A DNA stretch of 7,599 nt from an uncultured beta proteobacterium (lineage in GTDB: Bacteria; Pseudomonadota; Gammaproteobacteria; Burkholderiales; Rhodocyclaceae): positions 1 to 7,599 of the forward strand of contig CAIZKA010000211.1 in NCBI GenBank assembly GCA_903933395.1. Reading direction: 5' to 3'. The position numbers and the translations under genes were made by a program. This document shows, piece by piece, positions 1-6,048 of this stretch; the stretch's first letter is position 1; every line of letters begins with the position of its first letter. The notes under the pieces were generated by a model. It had not been told where the DNA came from, ran no database searches, and was given only the letters and a program-made list of their open reading frames with translations.

Positions 1-1785
1 GGCTCGACCACCATTACCGATGACGGCCGCGGCATTCCGGTCGGCCTGCATCCGGACGAAAAGATTCCGGTCGTGGTGCTGGCCTTTACTCGGCTGCATG
101 CCGGCGGCAAGTTCGACAAGAGCAAGGGCAATTCGGCCTACGCCTTTTCCGGCGGCCTGCACGGCGTCGGCGTGGCCGTCACCAATGCCTTGTCCACCCG
201 TGTCTCGGTCGAGGTGCGGCGCGACGGAAAGATCTGGGCCATAGAGTTTTCCGGAGGCGGAGAGAAAGTCGGCGCCCTGACGGACATTGGTAGCTGCGGT
301 CGCCAGAGCGGCACCCGTGTCCGCGTCTGGCCCGATCCGAAATACTTCGACGCGCCCAAGGTGCCACCCGCCGAACTCGAACGCCTGCTGCGCTCCAAGG
401 CCGTGCTGTTACCCGGCGTCAAGGTTGGCCTCGACGTCGAGCAGGCCGACGGCAGCGTCAGCAGCAAGACCTGGAGCTATCCCGACGGTCTGTCCGGCTA
501 CCTCGCGGAACAGGCCGGCAATGCCGAGGCCGTCGCCCCGCTGTATGCCGCCGAGAAATATGCCGATGCCGACCACGCCGAGTTTGCTCCCGGCGAGGGC
601 GCGGCCTGGGCCATCGGCTGGCATGTCGATACGGTGGCCTCCGAATCCTACGTCAACCTGATTCCCACCGTGGCCGGCGGCACCCACGAAGCCGGCCTGC
701 GCGCCGGCGTCTTCGAAGCGGTCAAGTCCTTCATCGAACACCGCGCGCTATTGCCGCGCGGCATCAAGCTGCAGCAGGACGATGTCTGCAGCCACATGGC
801 TTACGTGCTGTCGGCGCGCATCCTCGATCCGCAGTTCCAGGGCCAGGTCAAGGAAAAGCTCAATTCGCGCGAGGCGGTGAAGCTGGTCTCGAGCATGATC
901 CGCGATCCCTTCGAGATCTGGCTCAACCAGCATGTCGAGGCCGGCAAGGCCATCGCCGAACTTTCGATCAAACAGGCGCTGGCGCGACAGAAGAACGCGC
1001 AGAAGGTCGAGAAGCGCAAGCAGTCCGGCGTCGCCGTGCTGCCGGGCAAGCTCTCCGACTGCGAATCGACCGACCTCGCCGAGAACGAACTCTTCCTGGT
1101 CGAGGGCGATTCCGCCGGCGGCTCGGCCAAGATGGCGCGCAACAAGGAAACCCAGGCCATCCTGCCCCTGCGCGGCAAGGTGCTCAACTCCTGGGAGGTG
1201 GAAGCCGGACGCCTCTTCGCCAACAACGAGATCCACGACATCGCCGTGGCGCTGGGCATCGATCCGCACACGGCAGACTCCACGCCCGACCTGTCCAACC
1301 TGCGCTATGGCAAGCTGGTCATCATGTCGGATGCCGACGTCGATGGCGCCCACATCCAGACCCTGCTGCTGACCCTGTTCTATCGCCACTTCCCGGCCCT
1401 GATCCGCCACGGTCACATCTACATCGCGCAGCCGCCGCTGTACCGCATCGATGTTCCCGCCTCGGGCAAGAAACGTCCGGCACGCCGCCTGTATGCGCTG
1501 GACGAGGGCGAACTGGTCGCCATCAAGGACCGCCTGATCAAGGAAGGCATCCGCGAGGACGCCGTCGAGGTCGGCCGCTTCAAGGGCCTGGGCGAAATGA
1601 ATCCCGACCAGTTACGCGAAACGGCGATGGCGCCGGCCACGCGCCGCGTGGTCCCGGTCACCGATTTTCCCGAGGCCGAAGCCGGCACCCTGAAACTTTT
1701 CAACCTGCTGATGGGCAAGGGCGAGGCTTCCTCGCGCCGCGCCTGGATGGAAGAAAAGGGTCACCTGATCGAAGCCGACATTTAA
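1..1785 (+). CDS. parE: DNA topoisomerase IV subunit B, 5' end missing
   Basis: ParE is the ATPase and TOPRIM subunit of topoisomerase IV; with ParC it decatenates daughter chromosomes and relaxes supercoils. The reading frame is open from base 1 to a TAA at 1783-1785, giving 594 visible residues; probably about 60-70 N-terminal residues lie outside the window. Visible GHKL ATPase motifs are DDGRGIPVG (residues 7-15), LHAGGKF (32-38) and GGLHGVGVAV (51-60). The ATP-contacting loop reads QVK at 844-852 instead of the usual QTK. The TOPRIM domain has VEGDSAGGSA (Glu codon 1102-1104) and the metal-binding DADVDG (1330-1347). The C-terminal RFKGLGEMNPDQLRETAM block is typical. The short DADVDG-to-RFKGLGEMN distance, without the long insert of many proteobacterial GyrB proteins, and the parC neighbour argue for ParE over GyrB. 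The window opens inside the gene, so its start and promoter cannot be seen. Confidence 0.97.
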   Translation, partial: GSTTITDDGRGIPVGLHPDEKIPVVVLAFTRLHAGGKFDKSKGNSAYAFSGGLHGVGVAVTNALSTRVSVEVRRDGKIWAIEFSGGGEKVGALTDIGSCGRQSGTRVRVWPDPKYFDAPKVPPAELERLLRSKAVLLPGVKVGLDVEQADGSVSSKTWSYPDGLSGYLAEQAGNAEAVAPLYAAEKYADADHAEFAPGEGAAWAIGWHVDTVASESYVNLIPTVAGGTHEAGLRAGVFEAVKSFIEHRALLPRGIKLQQDDVCSHMAYVLSARILDPQFQGQVKEKLNSREAVKLVSSMIRDPFEIWLNQHVEAGKAIAELSIKQALARQKNAQKVEKRKQSGVAVLPGKLSDCESTDLAENELFLVEGDSAGGSAKMARNKETQAILPLRGKVLNSWEVEAGRLFANNEIHDIAVALGIDPHTADSTPDLSNLRYGKLVIMSDADVDGAHIQTLLLTLFYRHFPALIRHGHIYIAQPPLYRIDVPASGKKRPARRLYALDEGELVAIKDRLIKEGIREDAVEVGRFKGLGEMNPDQLRETAMAPATRRVVPVTDFPEAEAGTLKLFNLLMGKGEASSRRAWMEEKGHLIEADI

Positions 1786-1794
1786 GCCGCAATC

Positions 1795-4191
1795 ATGAAC
1801 AACGACACCCCCGACCTGTTCGACGAACCCGTCGCCACCGACGCCGCAGTGGCGGCATCTGCCAGCCCGCCGCCGCCTCCTGCCGTACCGCCGGCGCCGA
1901 CTCTTTTCGCCGGCAGCGGCGGCGACGGCTCGCTGCCGCTGGCCGGCTATGCCGAACGTGCCTACCTCGCCTATGCCATGAGCGTGGTGCGGGCGCGCGC
2001 CCTGCCACAGGTGGAAGACGGCCTGAAGCCCGTGCAGCGCCGCATCCTCCACGCCATGAACGAAATGCGCCTCGCCGCCAGCGCCAAGCACGTCAAGAGT
2101 GCGCGCGTGGTCGGCGATGTGATCGGCAAGTACCACCCGCACGGCGACACCAGCGTCTATGACGCCATGGTGCGCGTGGCGCAGGACTTCACGCTGCGCT
2201 ATCCGCTGGTCGACGGCCAGGGCAACTTCGGCTCGCGCGACGGCGACGGCGCCGCGGCCATGCGCTACACCGAGTGCCGCCTGACGCCTTTCGCCGAACT
2301 GCTGCTTTCCGAAATCGATCGCGGCACAGTGGACTTCATCGCCAACTACGACGGCTCGATGACCGAGCCGCAACTGATGCCGGCACGCCTGCCGGTGGTG
2401 CTGCTCAACGGCGCCTCGGGCATTGCCGTCGGCATGGCGACCGAAATTCCGCCGCACAACCTGCGTGAAGTCGCCGAAGCGGCGCGCCTCCTGATCAAGA
2501 AGCCCGAGGCGATGCTGGAGGAAGTCCTGGCCGTGCTGCCTGGGCCGGACTTCCCAGGCGGTGGCCAACTCATCTCGACCCCAGCCGACATCCGCGACGC
2601 CTATGCCAATGGCCGCGGCAGCATGCGCATGCGCGCCCGCTGGCGCATCGAGGAACTGGCGCGCGGCCAGTGGCGCGTGATCGTCTACGAACTGCCCCAC
2701 GGCGTTTCGGTAGCCCAGGTGCTCTCCGAAATAGAAGGCCTGACCAACCCGCAGCCGCGCACCGGCAAGAAGGACGTCAGCCAGGAACAGAAGAACCTCA
2801 AGGCGCTGGTGCTCGGCGTGCTCGACAGCGTGCGTGACGAATCCAGCGACCAGCAGGCGGTGCGCATCATGCTGGAGCCCAAGAGTTCGCGCATCCCGCA
2901 GGACGAGTTCATGGCCGTGCTGCTGGCGCACACCAGCCTCGAAGCCAGCATTTCGGTGAACCTGACCATGGTCGGCCGCGACGGCCGGCCGCAGCAGAAG
3001 CACCTGCTTGCCATTCTTCGTGAATGGATCGAGTTTCGCTTCGCTACCGTGGAGCGCCGAACCCGCCATCGCCTGGGCGAGGTACTGCGCCGCGTGCACA
3101 TCCTCGAAGGGCGCATGACGGTGTTCCTCAGGATAGAGGAAGTGATCAAGTGCATCCGCGAATCCGACGAGCCCAAGCCGGACCTCATGGCGCGCTTCGG
3201 CCTCACCGAAGTTCAGGCCGAGGACATCCTCGAAATCCGCCTGCGCCAGCTGGCGCGCCTCGAAGGCATCCGCATCGAGAAGGAACTCGGTGACCTGCGC
3301 ACCGAGCACGGCCAGTTGACCAAGCTGCTCGACTCGCGCCACGAAATGACGAAGCTGATCCAGAAGGAGATCGGCGAAGACGCCAAGCGCTTCGGCGATG
3401 ACCGCCGCACCTTGATGGAGGCCGTGACGCCGATCTCCCAGGGCGAGATCGCGGTACCCGACGAGCCGGCGACGGTGATCATTTCGAAGAACGGCTGGGT
3501 GCGCTCACGCCAGGGCCACGGCATCGACCCGGCCGGCATTACCTACAAGACCGGCGACTTCCCCTGGCTGGTGGCGGAAACGCGGACGGTATGGCCGCTG
3601 ATCGTCATCGACGGCAACGGCCGCAGCTACAGCCTGCGGGTTTCCGACCTGCCGGGCGGGCGTGGCGACGGCGCGCCGCTGAATACCATGATCGAGCTCC
3701 AGGAAGGCGGCAAACTGGCCCAGGTGCTGACCGCCGCGCCGGAAAGCAAGTACCTGGTCGCGGGTTCGGGCGGCTACGGCTTCGTCGCCAGCGTGGCCGA
3801 CATGATTGCGCGCAACAAGGCCGGCAAGGCTTTCCTGACTCTGGACAAGGGCGAGAAGCCGCTGCCGCCGGCGCCGGTGGCCGGCAACAGCGTTGCCGTC
3901 CTCACCCAGGGCGGGCGGCTGTTGCTGTTCCCGCTGGCGGAACTCAAGGAAATGGCCAAAGGCAAGGGTTTGATGCTGATCGACCTGACGAAAAACGACG
4001 AGGTCGTCGGCATCGCCGTCAGCGGCGGCGAAACGCTGCTGATCGGCGGCAGCGGGCGCGGTGGCAAAATAGTCCGGCAGCCTCTGGACGCCCGCGCCCA
4101 GGTTGCTTTCCGCGGCGCCCGAGCCAGGCGGGGACAGGAAATCCCCTTCAAACTAAAACCCGCGACCCTGGCATTGACCGGCAAGCATTGA
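1795..4191 (+). CDS. parC: DNA topoisomerase IV subunit A
   Basis: ParC is the DNA breakage-reunion subunit of topoisomerase IV (798 aa). The ATG lies 9 nt after the parE stop with no clear Shine-Dalgarno sequence, which suggests translational coupling. It is the only sensible start before the conserved core. Residues 1-49 form a low-complexity extension rich in Ala and Pro with a run of five prolines; the core begins at GYAERAYLAYAMSV (51-64). Other motifs are DGLKPVQRR (75-83), KYHPHGD (112-118) and the active-site Tyr158 in RYTE (157-160, codon 2266-2268). The quinolone-determining positions equivalent to E. coli Ser80 and Glu84 are Thr119 and Asp123. These are conservative, hydroxyl and acidic, so nothing indicates resistance. 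The coiled-coil and tower region (about 400-540) contains EDILEIRLRQLARLEG. A C-terminal beta-pinwheel domain starts near NGWVRSRQGHG. No GyrA-box (QRRGGKG-type) is evident in it, consistent with ParC over GyrA. Confidence 0.97.
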   Translation: MNNDTPDLFDEPVATDAAVAASASPPPPPAVPPAPTLFAGSGGDGSLPLAGYAERAYLAYAMSVVRARALPQVEDGLKPVQRRILHAMNEMRLAASAKHVKSARVVGDVIGKYHPHGDTSVYDAMVRVAQDFTLRYPLVDGQGNFGSRDGDGAAAMRYTECRLTPFAELLLSEIDRGTVDFIANYDGSMTEPQLMPARLPVVLLNGASGIAVGMATEIPPHNLREVAEAARLLIKKPEAMLEEVLAVLPGPDFPGGGQLISTPADIRDAYANGRGSMRMRARWRIEELARGQWRVIVYELPHGVSVAQVLSEIEGLTNPQPRTGKKDVSQEQKNLKALVLGVLDSVRDESSDQQAVRIMLEPKSSRIPQDEFMAVLLAHTSLEASISVNLTMVGRDGRPQQKHLLAILREWIEFRFATVERRTRHRLGEVLRRVHILEGRMTVFLRIEEVIKCIRESDEPKPDLMARFGLTEVQAEDILEIRLRQLARLEGIRIEKELGDLRTEHGQLTKLLDSRHEMTKLIQKEIGEDAKRFGDDRRTLMEAVTPISQGEIAVPDEPATVIISKNGWVRSRQGHGIDPAGITYKTGDFPWLVAETRTVWPLIVIDGNGRSYSLRVSDLPGGRGDGAPLNTMIELQEGGKLAQVLTAAPESKYLVAGSGGYGFVASVADMIARNKAGKAFLTLDKGEKPLPPAPVAGNSVAVLTQGGRLLLFPLAELKEMAKGKGLMLIDLTKNDEVVGIAVSGGETLLIGGSGRGGKIVRQPLDARAQVAFRGARARRGQEIPFKLKPATLALTGKH
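1882..1904 (+). repeat. 23-bp direct repeat, copy A (inside parC)
   Basis: This stretch encodes part of the Pro/Ala-rich ParC N-terminal extension (AVPPAPTL). It matches 4430-4452 at 22 of 23 positions; the only difference is A1887 versus C4435. The two copies share no flanking similarity. It may be a short duplication or a coincidence of GC-rich sequence. Confidence 0.5.
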
Positions 4192-4200
4192 TGCTAGAAT
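4174..4200 (+). promoter_or_regulatory. Predicted sigma70-type promoter for the small membrane protein gene
   Basis: A -35-like TTGACC (4174-4179) and a -10-like TAGAAT (4195-4200) each match the consensus at 5 of 6 positions. The -10 is preceded by TGC, giving an extended -10 (TGnTAGAAT). The 15-bp spacer is short, but an extended -10 partly relieves the need for a well-placed -35. The promoter overlaps the last codons and stop of parC and would start transcription near 4207, leaving a leader of about 65 nt before the ATG at 4272. It is the least GC-rich stretch nearby. This is a prediction from motifs only. Confidence 0.5.
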
Positions 4201-4271
4201 CTTCAAAAATTCGGTCTGTCCGTATCCGCCTGTGTCTGCCCGGGATCGCTGCCGCCCACGGAGAATAAAAA

Positions 4272-4409
4272 ATGCTTTTCATTCTTTACTACATTGTCGC
4301 CATCAGTGTGCTGATCATGCATTTCACCGGAATGCTGGCCCGCTACAACATCGAATGGCTGGTCCTGGTGCTCGCCGTGACGGTATTCCCGGCGGTGATT
4401 TACCTGTAG
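4272..4409 (+). CDS. Small two-helix membrane protein, function unknown
   Basis: This 45-codon frame runs from ATG (4272-4274) to TAG (4407-4409). A good Shine-Dalgarno, GGAG at 4260-4263, sits 8 nt before the ATG. An in-frame TAA at 4266-4268 rules out an earlier start. The peptide is strongly hydrophobic, with one predicted membrane segment at residues 2-18 (LFILYYIVAISVLIMHF), a short loop containing Arg24 and Glu28 (TGMLARYNIE), and a second segment at about 29-45 ending at the C-terminus. There is no obvious signal-peptide cleavage site and no cysteine. An extended -10 promoter lies just upstream, so it may be expressed apart from parC. I do not recognise the family. It could be an inner-membrane microprotein; a toxin is possible, but nothing shows an antitoxin partner. 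Promoter, ribosome site and hydrophobic composition together make a real gene likely. Confidence 0.7.
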   Translation: MLFILYYIVAISVLIMHFTGMLARYNIEWLVLVLAVTVFPAVIYL

Positions 4410-4429
4410 TTGTCCTGGCCTCCCGAATC

Positions 4430-4452
4430 GCCGTCCCGCCGGCGCCGACTCT
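4430..4452 (+). repeat. 23-bp direct repeat, copy B (intergenic)
   Basis: This matches 1882-1904 in the parC N-terminal extension at 22 of 23 positions, in the same orientation. Its right end forms the left arm of the hairpin at 4441-4467. No flanking sequence is shared, so any duplicated unit was very short. Confidence 0.5.
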
Positions 4453-4467
4453 CCGGAAGTCGGCACC
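4441..4467 (-). terminator. Hairpin at the convergent 3' ends, candidate thrC terminator
   Basis: Bases 4441-4450 pair with 4458-4467 around a 7-nt loop. On the plus strand the 10-bp stem has one C-A mismatch (4443 and 4465). In the minus-strand transcript this becomes a G-U wobble, so the stem is complete in thrC mRNA, starting about 10 nt after the thrC stop. Neither strand has a U-tract after the stem, so it is not a canonical intrinsic terminator. It may instead stabilise the 3' end or work with Rho. Confidence 0.4.
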
Positions 4468-4476
4468 CGTCCGGCC

Positions 4477-5901
4477 TCAACAGTGGCGGACGATGATGTC
4501 TTTCACCTGATTCACGGCCGCGTCGACCACCTCGACCTTCTGCGGCAAATCCTCGATCCCTTCCAGTTCCACCGGCCGCGCCGGCTCGCGACCCAGCGCC
4601 TCGCGTATCGTTTCGGCAAACTTCACCGGCTGCGCCGTTTCCAGCACGATCATCGGCACTCCGGCGACACGATGCTCCCGCGCCACTTTCACGCCGTCGG
4701 CAGTGTGAGTGTCGATCATCTGCCCGTAACGTTCCCAGACATCGCGTATCGTCGCCAGGCGATCGGCATGTGAACTGCGGCCGGAAGCAAAGCCATAGGA
4801 CATCAGGCGCGCAGCGAACGGGCCATCGGCCAGGCTGAAACTGCCGCCGCGATCGACCTGGCGCCACAACTGACGCACGATGGCCGCATCGCGGCCGACC
4901 AGGTCGAAAATGAAGCGCTCGAAATTCGATGCCTTGGAAATGTCCATCGACGGACTGGAAGTGACACGCGTTTCAGCCGTGGTCCTGGGCCGGTAGATGC
5001 CGGTGCGGAAGAATTCGTCGAGGACGTCGTTCTCGTTGGTGGCCAGCACCAGGCGGGCGACGGGCAGACCCATCATGCGCGCGATGTGGCCGGCGCAGAT
5101 GTTGCCGAAATTGCCCGACGGAACGGCGAAAGCCACTTCCTCCCGGTTCGAACGGGTGGCCTCGAAATAGCCCTTGAAGTAATACACCACCTGCGCCATC
5201 ACGCGCGCCCAGTTGATCGAATTCACCGCACCGATCTTGTACTTCGCCTTGAAGTCCGCATCGTTGGACACGGCCTTGACGATGTCCTGGGCGTCGTCGA
5301 ACATCCCGCGCACGGCGATGTTGAATATGTTCGCATCCTGCAGGGAATACATCTGTGCGCGCTGGAAGGAGCTCATCTTGCCTTCCGGTGACAGCATGAA
5401 CACACGTACATTGTGCTTGCCGCGCATCGCGTATTCGGCGGCCGAACCGGTATCGCCCGAGGTCGCGCCGAGAATGTTGATGGTTTCCTTGCGCCGCTCG
5501 AGCACGTATTCGAACAGGTTGCCCAGCAACTGCATGGCCATGTCCTTGAAAGCCAGGGTCGGCCCGTTGGACAGTTCCAGCAAATGGAAACCGGGTTCCA
5601 GCGAGGTCAGCGGCACGATGTCCGCCGCCTTCGCCGGATCGCGGCTCCAGCGATAAGTCTGCGCCGTATAGGTCTTGTCGCAGATGGTCCGCAGATCCTC
5701 CGCAGGAATATCGGTGGCATACAGACTGAGGATCTGAAACGCCAGTTCCGCGTAGGACAGGCTGCGCCAGTCGTCAAGGTGGTCGGCCACCTGCGGATAG
5801 ACGTCCGGCAGATACAGCCCGCCGTCGGGGGCCAGCCCGCCGAGCAGGATGTCGCAGAACTCCTGCGGCTCAGTGCCGCCTCGGGTCGAGATGTATTTCA
5901 T
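4477..5901 (-). CDS. thrC: Threonine synthase, long form
   Basis: ThrC is a PLP enzyme converting O-phosphohomoserine and water to threonine and phosphate, the last step of threonine synthesis in the cytoplasm. The protein is 474 aa, close to the long form of Pseudomonas and Burkholderia and longer than the 428-residue E. coli enzyme. The N-terminus MKYISTRGG and the segment GLAPDGGLYLP (22-32) are typical of the family. Lys119 in GPTLAFKDMAMQ is the expected PLP Schiff-base lysine. GATSGDTGSA (145-154) is the phosphate-binding loop, and PSGNFGNICAG follows in the middle of the protein. The ATG at 5899-5901 has only a weak GGA (5908-5910) as ribosome site, contributed by the end of the repeat element upstream. 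The gene lies 147 bp downstream of hom on the same strand, and the two are probably cotranscribed. The TGA is at 4477-4479. Confidence 0.96.
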   Translation of the reverse strand: MKYISTRGGTEPQEFCDILLGGLAPDGGLYLPDVYPQVADHLDDWRSLSYAELAFQILSLYATDIPAEDLRTICDKTYTAQTYRWSRDPAKAADIVPLTSLEPGFHLLELSNGPTLAFKDMAMQLLGNLFEYVLERRKETINILGATSGDTGSAAEYAMRGKHNVRVFMLSPEGKMSSFQRAQMYSLQDANIFNIAVRGMFDDAQDIVKAVSNDADFKAKYKIGAVNSINWARVMAQVVYYFKGYFEATRSNREEVAFAVPSGNFGNICAGHIARMMGLPVARLVLATNENDVLDEFFRTGIYRPRTTAETRVTSSPSMDISKASNFERFIFDLVGRDAAIVRQLWRQVDRGGSFSLADGPFAARLMSYGFASGRSSHADRLATIRDVWERYGQMIDTHTADGVKVAREHRVAGVPMIVLETAQPVKFAETIREALGREPARPVELEGIEDLPQKVEVVDAAVNQVKDIIVRHC

Positions 5902-6038
5902 TTCAGATCCAGTAAAGGAATCGTCGCGAGCAGGCCGGAGTGCAAGGCGCGATTGAGCGAACGACGAGACATATCTTTCAGATAGGCGAGAAGTGAGCGA
6001 ATGAGCAACGCAGCAATCCGGTCGCGCAGTAGATTCAT
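5898..6038 (-). CDS. Possible 46-residue small ORF spanning the hom-thrC gap
   Basis: A frame opens with ATG at 6036-6038, 10 nt after the hom stop, and runs without interruption to a TGA at 5898-5900 that overlaps the thrC start codon (ATGA). The peptide begins MNLLRDRIAALLIRSLLAYL, is rich in Leu, Arg and Ser, and ends LLDLK; it looks like a short basic amphipathic helix. No good Shine-Dalgarno precedes it: the nearest, GGAGG at 6060-6064, is 21 nt away. It lies almost wholly within a palindromic repeat element, so the frame may be incidental. Its value, if any, could be to carry ribosomes from hom to thrC by reinitiation. I do not recognise the peptide. Confidence 0.25.
   Translation of the reverse strand: MNLLRDRIAALLIRSLLAYLKDMSRRSLNRALHSGLLATIPLLDLK
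5906..5922 (+). repeat. Left terminal inverted repeat of the palindromic element
   Basis: The sequence is GATCCAGTAAAGGAATC. It pairs with the right end except at positions 8 and 12. Its outer bases lie immediately upstream of the thrC ATG in the minus-strand transcript and supply the only GGA near that start. Confidence 0.65.
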
Positions 6039-6048
6039 TTGCTGGATC
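6032..6048 (-). repeat. Right terminal inverted repeat of the palindromic element
   Basis: Read on the minus strand it is GATCCAGCAAATGAATC, matching the left end at 15 of 17 positions. It begins directly after the hom stop codon and contains the ATG of the possible 46-residue frame. Confidence 0.65.

Larger units (their letters stand above)
5906..6048. mobile_element. MITE-like palindromic element in the hom-thrC intergenic gap
   Basis: The element is 143 bp and has no transposase gene. Its ends are inverted repeats, 5906-5922 and 6032-6048, matching at 15 of 17 positions. Weaker inverted similarity continues inward: CCGGAGTGC on the left against CCGGATTGC on the right arm. A 13-bp palindrome, TATCTTTCAGATA (5972-5984), sits at the exact centre. 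The trinucleotide TCA lies directly outside both ends (5903-5905 and 6049-6051), a possible 3-bp target duplication; the right copy is the hom stop codon. Deleting the element plus one TCA leaves hom TGA, one A, then the thrC ATG, a normal operon junction. In size and shape it recalls ERIC and Correia elements, but its ends do not look like either. The direct evidence is the symmetry and the clean junction; mobility is inferred from a single copy. Confidence 0.6.

Noticed and set aside
748..1416. 222-codon minus-strand frame inside parE
   Set aside because: Antisense shadow of the conserved TOPRIM region; no start signal and no family resemblance.
2140..2165. Possible quinolone-resistance change in ParC (Thr119, Asp123)
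   Set aside because: Thr retains the hydroxyl and Asp retains the acid at the positions equivalent to E. coli Ser80 and Glu84; such residues are natural in many susceptible species.
1612..3342. 576-codon open frame on the minus strand across the parE-parC junction
   Set aside because: It is antisense to two clearly conserved genes, its composition (very high His, Ala, Arg, Gln, Val) matches a shadow of GC-rich codons, and no family motif is visible.
4232..4510. 92-codon plus-strand frame overlapping the small membrane protein gene and the thrC end
   Set aside because: It runs in another frame across the better-supported 45-codon gene, its hairpin region and the 3' end of thrC, and has an Arg/Pro/Ala-rich shadow composition.
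5954..6001. Repeated TGAGCGAA at 5954-5961 and 5994-6001, exactly 40 bp apart, as possible iterons
   Set aside because: Only two units occur and both lie in the palindromic element; no replication gene or A/T-rich region is nearby, so they are better seen as internal element structure.
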